Shown: in pieces, positions 7,870 to 12,920 of the stretch
Layout of the letters: the number at the start of each line of letters is the position of its first letter
How positions within the stretch are numbered: the first letter of the stretch is position 1
Assembly (NCBI GenBank): GCA_000310025.1
Contig: FN649747.1
Location: 1,863,610-1,876,529, forward strand
DNA length: 12,920 nt
Source: Ectocarpus siliculosus
Taxonomy: Eukaryota; Sar; Phaeophyceae; Ectocarpales; Ectocarpaceae
Direction: 5' to 3'
Made by a program: the position numbers and the translations under genes
Notes under the pieces: generated by a model
Seen by the model: the letters and a program-made list of their open reading frames with translations, nothing else
Told to the model about the DNA's origin: nothing
The model's database searches: none

Positions 7870-9614
7870 CAAAAAGCGCCTTGGGGGAAGGGGAGTAGTC
7901 ATGTTTTTCATGCCGTAGCTGTTAGACCATTGGCCATGCGCCCTCGACCGGACAACCCTAAAAGTACTCATATTTTGCATGGCTTAGCGGTTAGACCGTT
8001 GACCACGCGTCGTCCCTCGAGAGGACGGAGCGTTGGACCGATCACCAATGGCCAATCGTTCCTTCCTGCGTTGCGACAGGTGGCTCAACAACAATTTCCC
8101 TATCCTATCTACAATTTCCCTATCCTCTCTACCCTATCGATGTCATGTCCCGGCTTTTGTTCCGGGTTGGCACGGGGGGCGGGTCGCCCCACCCCGACGG
8201 CTGCTGCAGCATGCGCCCACCGCTGTTCTTGGAGGCTGTCAGCAGGTCGTCGTTGTTGTTGTAGCCCACAGATCGACGTGTGCCACACGCGCACGCACGT
8301 GCGCGCGTCTTGGGTGTTATCTCGTGGAGGGCGCCCCCGTAAGTTGTCGGCCTGAGGCATACCCCGCGTCATCTCACCACCCAGGCCCCATTTTCGGACC
8401 AACACATCCACATCGCGACGTTGCTTAACCCAGGGCAGTACCAGGCGGTGAGCGCTCTCGACGGGGTGAGGGATTTCGTGGGGCAGGTGCTCCCTAGCCC
8501 GGCAGGGGCGGCGACGGGGGGGCTGCTGCTGCGGCGAGCTAAGGACTACGAAGTTCGGCGTGAAGAGGTACAGCCGCGCCACCGCTGCTGCTTCTCTGTC
8601 GTCTGTCGCTTGGGTAGCTTGCTCGCCCCCCTCCTCGGGAGCCTGGCCTCCATCGGCGAATTTTCTCTTGTCGACGTTGCTCCTCTTGCCCAACAGTGTT
8701 GTGTTTTTGATTGCTTGCCCTTATCTTTTTCCGTCCCGCGCTTCTTGATTCATTTTATCTCGCGGATCGATATGGTCTGTCTGCAGTACGACACGCTGCC
8801 CCCTTCGCCTCGATTCCTCGTAGCCCGTCCAAAACCCCGCCCATGATGCTCCTCTCGAGGACGCATGGTCAAATGTCTTATCAACTAAGGCATGTAAATC
8901 ATGAGTACCCCCCCCCCCGTCCCACCCATGATGCGCACTCTCCGGGGGTCGTGTGGTCCGTTTCTGTTGCGGCAGGGAGGGGAGGTTGTGGCATTGCGGG
9001 AGTTCGATGAGACGCCGTCGAAGGAAGCTGTGCTGAGCAACAGGTGATTGTTCTCGACGGCTTACACTTGTCTGCCTGGCCGGGTTTTTCAAGCGGCGGT
9101 ACTTAACTGTAGCTCGGAGGGCCAGCCGAAGGGCCCCGCTCGAAATCGGCACCTCGCATGCATGCATGCATGCTGCTGCTGCTGCTGCACTACTATCGTG
9201 CGGAACGAAATGTGTGGTGGCATGTGCAGACACAAGCTTGATCGCTCGCTGCTGGAAAATTACGGTTGTGGACGCCATCCGGCATCCATGGTAACAAGGA
9301 GACCATAGGGTGTTGTGAGATGACTCGTGGCTACATCTATTCTACGACCAACCTTTGGTCGGTGCACCATTTTTTTGTGGCTTGAACACATACTTCGTAT
9401 AACATTCACCCTTTCTTGCGCATTTACTGGTAGTTGGCGTTTTTGGTGTACTAAATACGTTTCGCGCCGTCGGCACCGCAGCGCGGCGCTGATGGAGAGT
9501 CTCGCTCTGGACGGTTTGGAAGCGGCCGGCGAACCGGAGGCATCATCTCCCGGTTCGAGGATGCAGGGCCAGGTCTCGGTGAAGCTCACGAAGCACGACT
9601 GGATGACGGCGTGA
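5359..9614 (+). CDS. DUF2358 protein with SOUL haem-binding-like C-terminal segments, eight exons
   Basis: Joined exons 5359-5598, 6329-6496, 7436-7488, 7664-7809, 8434-8567, 8787-8819, 8976-9043 and 9482-9614 keep one frame and give 324 residues. Residues 1-65 form a leader rich in Ser, Ala and Thr with a weakly hydrophobic start. It may target an organelle, but I see no decisive motif. Residues about 77-203 are a full DUF2358 (NTF2-like) domain: DLRDEYASFF (81-90), FIDPVTSFTGFDNYKKNL (104-121), RWTL (156-159), LPWQP (166-170), the FTGISEY segment (174-180) and VDYWDSIN (193-200). After it, LLLRRAKDYEVRR (233-245) resembles the opening of the SOUL domain, and VVALREFDETPS (262-273) and LMESLALDGL (284-293) resemble its later strand and helix. 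The usual ~80-90 residues between them and the end of the domain are not found. DUF2358-SOUL fusions are known in plants, where SOUL proteins bind tetrapyrroles. The function here is not established. Confidence 0.72.
5599..6328 (+). other. DUF2358-SOUL gene intron 1 (730 bp)
   Basis: GTGAAC donor and CGACAG acceptor. Apart from the AAC repeat near its 3' end, I see no repeats or coding segments. Confidence 0.75.
6234..6287. repeat. AAC microsatellite close to a 3' splice site
   Basis: About 15 AAC units with one interruption by TC near the start. It ends about 42 nt before the exon 2 boundary, where a pyrimidine tract would normally lie. The frames through it encode poly-Val/Leu/Gln artefacts. 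Confidence 0.9.
6329..6496 (+). CDS. DUF2358-SOUL gene exon 2
   Basis: 56 codons, from GAC-CTC after a GCGACAG acceptor to TTC-AAG with donor GTACAG, phase 0 at both ends. It encodes YLPDVQFIDPVTSFTGFDNY, the signature of the DUF2358 domain. The acceptor lacks a pyrimidine tract. An AAC repeat ends about 42 nt upstream and the interval is purine-rich. Confidence 0.88.
6497..7435 (+). other. DUF2358-SOUL gene intron 2 (939 bp)
   Basis: GTACAG donor and CCTTAG acceptor. It holds the third copy of dispersed repeat family 2 (6966-7105). No other coding segment is required, as the flanking exons join in phase. Confidence 0.75.
6966..7105 (+). repeat. Dispersed repeat family 2, copy 3
   Basis: Shares CGTGTATCTATG, CCATACTCACTG, AAGA-TTTTACAGCACA, ATCCCCTTCGACTGCTGTGG, CTCTCGAACAGGTAGTCTT and CGTATATTTTGCAAGAAAG with the other copies. 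A 20-base core CCCTTCGACTGCTGTGGTAT is identical to that in copy 2. Confidence 0.65.
7436..7488 (+). CDS. DUF2358-SOUL gene exon 3: 53-bp micro-exon
   Basis: The acceptor is TTTGGCCCTTAG and the donor GTGAGA. It encodes DAGIILHDIEEPGPFRL, and its final AG completes an Arg codon with the first G of exon 4. It is needed because exon 2 ends in phase 0 whereas exon 4 must be entered one base into a codon, and because DUF2358 proteins have a short strand with a Leu-His pair at this point. Phase, splice sites and family position all agree. It is too short to appear as an open frame of its own. Confidence 0.82.
7664..7809 (+). CDS. DUF2358-SOUL gene exon 4: end of DUF2358
   Basis: The acceptor is TTGCTTGTTTCAG. 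One base, then 48 codons, then one base before the donor GTGCGA. It encodes TRWTL, LPWQP, FTGISEYTIDD and VDYWDSINLVK, the conserved end of DUF2358. An AG microsatellite begins only 6 nt after the donor. Confidence 0.92.
7816..7864. repeat. AG microsatellite
   Basis: About 24 AG units starting 6 nt inside the intron. The Arg-Glu repeats in overlapping frames come from this and are not protein. Confidence 0.95.
7890..7965 (+). repeat. Dispersed repeat family 1, copy D
   Basis: G-rich lead, GTAGTCATG, T run, CATGCCGTAGCTGTTAGACC, ATTGGCCATGCG and CCCTCGA-CGGA. It is directly followed by copy E, so the two form a tandem pair. Confidence 0.7.
7971..8170 (+). repeat. Dispersed repeat family 1, copy E (longest), with box-A-like motif
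   Basis: Starts AAAGTACTCATA, then GCATGGCTTAGCGGTTAGACC. The 11-mer TGGCTTAGCGG fits the tRNA box A consensus at all but one position. It continues with the CCTCGAGAGGACGG block and the long 3' region shared with copy A. A 19-20-bp unit AATTTCCCTATCC(T)ATCTAC is duplicated at about 8092-8130. No convincing box B was found. Confidence 0.7.
8434..8567 (+). CDS. DUF2358-SOUL gene exon 5: linker and start of SOUL-like domain
   Basis: The acceptor is TTAACCCAG. The first two bases complete the Gly codon left open by exon 4, which fixes the frame. The 44 codons run from QYQAVSALDGV to DYEVRREE, with donor GTACAG. The stretch LLLRRAKDYEVRR matches the first strand of SOUL domains, where a Tyr-Glu-(Val/Ile)-Arg motif is typical. 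Confidence 0.75.
8787..8819 (+). CDS. DUF2358-SOUL gene exon 6: tentative 33-bp exon
   Basis: The acceptor is GTCTGTCTGCAG and the donor GTAGCC. It encodes YDTLPPSPRFL in phase 0, continuing the YEVRR strand in a SOUL-like way. The frame would reach a TGA at 8844 if not spliced. The donor is poor, and the exon rests mainly on phase and position, so this is one of the weaker exons. Confidence 0.4.
8842..8920 (-). repeat. Dispersed repeat family 1, copy F (inverted)
   Basis: Read on the minus strand: a 13-G run, TACTCATGAT, ACATGCCTTAGTTG, TAAGACATTTGACCATGCG and TCCTCGAGAGGA. It is the only copy in this orientation. It is flanked on both sides by CCCATGATG (8840 and 8926 regions), which may be a target-site duplication or part of the element. 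It occupies half of the 156-bp intron between exons 6 and 7 of the DUF2358-SOUL gene. Confidence 0.7.
8976..9043 (+). CDS. DUF2358-SOUL gene exon 7
   Basis: The acceptor is TTTCTGTTGCGGCAG and the donor after AAC-AG is GTGATT. It encodes GGEVVALREFDETPSKE, which resembles the SOUL strand and turn of the form VAVxxFxxxPS. The final AG joins the C of exon 8 to make Ser. Entry is in phase 0. Confidence 0.65.
9044..9481 (+). other. DUF2358-SOUL gene intron 7 (438 bp)
   Basis: GTGATT donor and CACCGCAG acceptor. It contains a GCAT tetranucleotide run that merges into a CTG run at about 9156-9188. I found no extra coding segment. Confidence 0.65.
9156..9188. repeat. Compound GCAT/GCT microsatellite
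   Basis: Four GCAT units followed without a break by about six TGC units. Intronic. Confidence 0.9.
9482..9614 (+). CDS. DUF2358-SOUL gene exon 8: probable last exon
   Basis: The acceptor is CGGCACCGCAG. One base completes Ser, then AALMESLALDGLEAAGE matches the SOUL helix that follows the VAVxxF strand. The frame stops at TGA 9612-9614 after KLTKHDWMTA, which does not resemble the usual arginine-asparagine-glutamate ending of the family. Alternatively a donor GTGAAG at 9579 could lead to a further exon that I could not find downstream. Confidence 0.6.
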
Positions 9615-11283
9615 CGCAGGGAAGGGATCGGGAAAGGGGGCTCGTGGCTGGCTGCTTGACGCGGCTGCCGGATCGTAACCCCCCGATTCTTGAGCACCAC
9701 GGCTTTCTGCCCGATAAGATGACCAGTCGAACGGCATGGAGACGACTTGGCGGCACGGGAATCGTGGTCCCAAGTCTCAGACAGACAGACTTGGAGAGAG
9801 GGCGGCCTCAAAATAGAGCAGCGGACGAAAGGACCGTCACTCGTTGCACGGGATACATTTAGGTCTCGGGGCGGAGCGGAGGATCTTGGTGTTGGCCTCC
9901 CTCGCTCAAGGGAACGGATGCCGAATACATACGGCAAATGTTATCCCAGGCTGCTGTGTGTTTCTCTCATTTTACCCAGCGAAGGTCAGGAATGCAACTA
10001 ATAGTTGTGGGCGATCGGTTTGGCATTCGTAGATCTCGTAGATCGTTCCTGTGGTGGCCGGCCGAGCTTCTCTGTGGTGGTTTGTTTATTAAGGTGCTGT
10101 TTAGAGGCGAGATGATGAGACTCGCCACAGCAATTATTGGTGGACGATTTTGTGGTCGTGTGCCGTTCGATTTAGTGTCGTGGCGCTCTTGCCCCCGTCC
10201 GAGTGCGTCCAATTTGTATATACTTTGGCAAGGTTTTCTGGCGTAACAGCGAAAGTGCAGAGCCCGTGTGTGTGGCTTGATGCGGACGGCACCAAGGCTG
10301 TGGGCATCGCTGGACCGAGGCAAGCAACAAGTACAAACAACGCGTTGATATGAATCCGTAGAGTAGAAGGGTTCCCGCTCGGTGTGGGGGGTGCGAGCGA
10401 GAGAATGAATTGCCGGCAGGAGTGGTCATCATGCGGGACTGCAATGCTGCCGGCCTCTGTGGCGTACATGGAAGCACCCGCGCTTTTGGAACATGGCCGT
10501 TAATCAAGGACAGGAGGGTTCCATTTCGCCGACACACGCGAACCTTGAAACCCGATCCTAACACTACGTCACCTGGATGTAGTGGTAGCTGGTAGGACCC
10601 ACCCGCAGGATTGCGCGAAATAGGAGGTTCCATGCGCTTGGCCCGTACGCATGCACTGCGGTATAGGTTCTGCAAAAGCGCGCATCAACGCGGGCTTCGT
10701 GTGGTATCTGCTGGCGGCGGCAACGGCTTTCCGAGGCAAAACTAACATTACCGCCGAGCTGCGAGGTGCCGAGTGAGAGCTGCGGGCAAGAAAATAGGCA
10801 CATGCATGCGTTCATGCCCAAAGCATTGTCCCTAGAAAGGAGACACGTGGTTCATAGGGAGCGACCTGCACTGGGGGATAGTGGGTGCAGTTGCGGCTTG
10901 AGTGCGGGTAGATACCACGTCGCCTTGGTTCGTCTCCCATCATTAAAAAAAAAAAAAAAACAGTCGCAACAAAAGCTTAAACTCAACCCCCCCCCTCAAA
11001 GGGGTCTCCAGCAATTACAGGCATAGCATCACACCGGTCGACCGGGTGAGTCACGTTTGGACCCGCTCGCAAAGCACCTATCAACCAGAGATCAAGCATA
11101 CCACCTGCGGTAAATATCTTGTTTCTACCACCGCCGTGTGCCGGCCTCGCGTAACGAACCGCTACACTTAGGGATACCCCAATCCGGGAAGACGTAAACC
11201 TTGCGAAACGCCCGAAATGCATGCAAGCGCAAAAAACAAACAAGTAACTAAGTTGGCATCGTTGTCAAGCCCCGCCTCTAAAT

Positions 11284-11303
11284 AGCCGCGAACGCGCGCG
11301 GCT
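11284..11303. repeat. Short perfect hairpin
   Basis: AGCCGCG and CGCGGCT form a 7-bp perfect stem around a 6-base loop, AACGCG. It lies 12 bp before another inverted repeat. No T tract follows, and no gene context suggests a role. Confidence 0.6.
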
Positions 11304-11315
11304 CTTGGCACACGC

Positions 11316-11395
11316 GGATACAATGGTCGTTGCCGGGAAAGTGGAGCGGGAGAGGTGCGGTTCGCGGACACTTCTGTTGTATCCACTTTTCCGGG
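11316..11395. repeat. Interlocking inverted repeats with TATA-like motif
   Basis: GGATACAA (11316) is the complement of TTGTATCC (11377), and CCGGGAAAGTGGA (11333) pairs with TCCACTTTTCCGG (11382) with one mismatch. The arms alternate, so the two stems cannot both form as simple nested hairpins. ATATAAAG follows at about 11396-11403, which could be a TATA-like element for a plus-strand transcript. No recognisable gene follows. Confidence 0.4.
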
Positions 11396-12063
11396 ATATA
11401 AAGCCCTTCTGTTGGCTAAGCAGAGAGAGACAAGGAGCACCGTAACTGTTGTGCCAACTCCGTCTCACTCCTAGCCCACGTACCTCCCACTTCCCAACCC
11501 GCCAAACGACTACACGTGTATGCATGTATATATCCGCTCGAACTGATGGGGCTTGGGATCACCGAAAATCTCTGTACAAAAGGACTCCAGCGTTGCTTAC
11601 GCGTCGTGGGGAATCACGCCCCCCGGGGCTGCAAGCTTGGTGTCCTCAAGAAGCCACGGAGCTACATAACGAGGGACACGTGTCTGTTTTATTCTGTTGT
11701 TCCTGAAAAAAGCGGGGCCGTGGCCACGCTGCACCACCAGCTATCAGTAAGTAACACCACGCGCGGGGCCACACAGAAGAAAAAAAAAAAACGCACCCTC
11801 CTCCTATTTCGAGGGGTGGGAAGAAAAAGACATTAATGCACAAAAACAAGGAAAAAACTCAACAAAAGCCGTTTCACAAGAGTCTTTAAAACAATCTCAA
11901 TTTATCATAAAGAACACCGATACCCATCCAAGACCTTCTTCTCCCAAACTTTGTCCAAAACGAAACGCAACTAATCGATTTAACATACCGAATGTCGTGA
12001 GCATAGCTGCGAAACTTTGTCGTCAACCACACATCGCCCCCCGGTACGTATGGCTCATCTATC

Positions 12064-12440
12064 TCATCGCGGTGTCACATTCGAGGGGCCCGGTGCTCCG
12101 CCCCCCTCCCCCCCTCTGCTATCCGCCACCGCGGGCCCCCCTGTCCCCGCCCATCTCCGTCTACGCTCGGTCTCCTCTCGAGACCCGGACTGAGAGGCGG
12201 CCGCCGAAGCCGAACCGGCTGCAGCTGCAGCTGCGGTGGCGGCTGCGGCAGCGGTGTCTCCCCTACCCATGATGCCCCTCCTATCCCTATCGCCTCTTGT
12301 TGCCGCTCGAAACGGCGACCCTGGCCTGCCACTGCTCCTGCTGTCGTTCCGCAAGGTTTTGACATTGACGTTGCCGGTTGGGGAGTCCGGTCGCGGTGGA
12401 GTGTCCTTCGGTTTCGACCACGGGAGGGGGAGAAGGGGCC
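12064..12440 (-). other. Possible coding exon on the minus strand (weak)
   Basis: A GC-rich stretch is open on the minus strand down to a stop at 12064. It encodes a low-complexity tail with an alanine-rich segment, charged Arg/Glu residues and a Gly/Pro-rich end. AT-richer sequence follows it at 11830-12000, as could be seen for a 3' untranslated region. However, all three minus frames and two plus frames are also open here because of base composition, and the upstream part runs into unreadable sequence. I do not recognise the protein. Confidence 0.15.
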
Positions 12441-12454
12441 CCGCGCTGTGCAAG

Positions 12455-12920
12455 AGGGGGGGGGGGGGGGGCCGGGCCGGGGGTTTTTTGGAGGGGGGGG
12501 GGTACGGGGGAATCGGGGGTTCCCCCAGGGAAACGTAACCCCCGCCCGGAAACCCCAAAAACACACAAACCCCCCCCTCCCCAAAAAAAAACCCCCAAAA
12601 AGGAAAATTCCCTTTTTCCTGGACGGAAAATCCCCTGTTTTACCCCCGTCGGGTCGGCCTTGGATACAACCCCCCTTTTCCCCCCCCCCCGGGGCGACCC
12701 CTTCCATTTTGGGGTTTAATTTGCCCATGCCCTTTTTCCCCCCGTCCTTCTTGCCTCACCCCGGGGGAATAAAGGCGATCGGGGAACCCGAAAAACCCCA
12801 GTCGGTCCTCCCCCAACCCCCTGAATTCTTTGCTAAATATTTCCCGGACTCTCCTTTTCTGTGGAGGAGGGGCATTTTATGAACTTTCTTCCCAAAATAA
12901 AAAAAAAAAACAGGAAAGCC
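12455..12920. other. Low-quality, homopolymer-rich contig end
   Basis: From the G run at 12456-12471 onward the sequence becomes runs of G, C, A and T with inflated lengths, mirroring the first 430 bases. Several overlapping frames appear open only because of these runs. It should be masked before any gene prediction. Confidence 0.8.

Larger units (their letters stand above)
7810..8433 (+). other. DUF2358-SOUL gene intron 4 (624 bp), repeat-rich
   Basis: GTGCGA donor and ACCCAG acceptor. It holds an AG microsatellite and two adjacent family 1 repeat copies. A GTTGTTGTTG stretch lies at about 8253. The 194-residue minus-strand frame at 8109-8693 overlaps exon 5 and the repeat and is not a gene. 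Confidence 0.8.
9615..12060. other. Region without a convincing gene; possible long 3' UTR at its start
   Basis: None of the open frames here resembles a family I know, and none shows a conserved exon pattern. The first several hundred bases may be the 3' untranslated region of the DUF2358-SOUL gene; brown algal 3' UTRs are known to be long. A-runs lie at about 10943-10959 and 11777-11790. Positions 11830-12000 are clearly more AT-rich than their surroundings, with no structure I could identify. The inverted repeats at 11284-11395 are the only distinct features. Confidence 0.6.

Noticed and set aside
7810-8355. Protein with Arg-Glu repeats
   Set aside because: It is a translation of the AG microsatellite and repeat copies inside an intron.
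8109-8693. 194-residue minus-strand frame
   Set aside because: It spans a dispersed repeat, an intron and exon 5 in antisense, with no recognisable domain.
9260-9937. 225-residue open frame on the minus strand, the longest in the window
   Set aside because: It lies antisense to exon 8 of the DUF2358-SOUL gene, resembles no family, and is explained by GC-rich sequence on the opposite strand.
10172-10353. Possible last exon of the SOUL-like gene (reading CVWLDADGTKAVG after a GTGCAG acceptor)
   Set aside because: The VWLD similarity to the end of SOUL domains is too short, the preceding conserved residues are missing, and the phase cannot be tested.
11516-11836. 106-residue plus-strand frame after a TATA-like motif
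   Set aside because: No recognisable domain, it ends in a poly-lysine stretch from an A run, and no splice or conservation evidence is available.

Overview
The window looks like nuclear DNA of a multicellular stramenopile. A brown alga such as Ectocarpus fits best. The evidence is indirect: two intron-rich genes with moderately GC-rich coding exons, spliceosomal GT-AG introns mostly 0.15-1.1 kb long, alanine/threonine-rich leader peptides, many CAG/AAC/AG microsatellites, a tightly spaced divergent gene pair, and a DUF2358-SOUL type protein. There is no sign of bacterial organisation. The species is an inference.

Layout. Positions 1-430 and about 12455-12920 are homopolymer-rich and read like degraded Sanger read tails. 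Both bad ends begin at long G runs, and I would not annotate genes there. From 4889 down to 1444 on the minus strand are the first four coding exons (308 codons) of the beta subunit of mitochondrial processing peptidase. The zinc site is intact, and the C-terminal third is not in the readable window. After a 469-bp intergenic region, a second gene runs on the plus strand from 5359 to about 9614. I reconstruct eight exons by matching splice phase and family similarity. One is a 53-bp micro-exon that supplies a missing strand of the domain. The protein has an N-terminal leader, a complete DUF2358 (NTF2-like) domain, and pieces of a C-terminal SOUL haem-binding-like domain whose middle I cannot find. 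From 9615 to about 12450 I find no convincing gene; the first part may be a long 3' untranslated region.

The introns are full of repeats. One dispersed family, seen about six times, starts with a G run and TACTCAT followed by a tRNA-box-A-like stretch. A second family of about 100-160 bp is seen three times, always in introns and always in the same orientation in the window. There are also several short tandem duplications.

The two genes probably share a bidirectional promoter. Their products need not act together: one is a mitochondrial matrix protease subunit, and the other a probably organellar tetrapyrrole-related protein. The most interesting points are the apparent loss of the SOUL core next to a repeat insertion, the two repeat families, the micro-exon, and a 3' splice site preceded by an AAC repeat instead of a pyrimidine tract.
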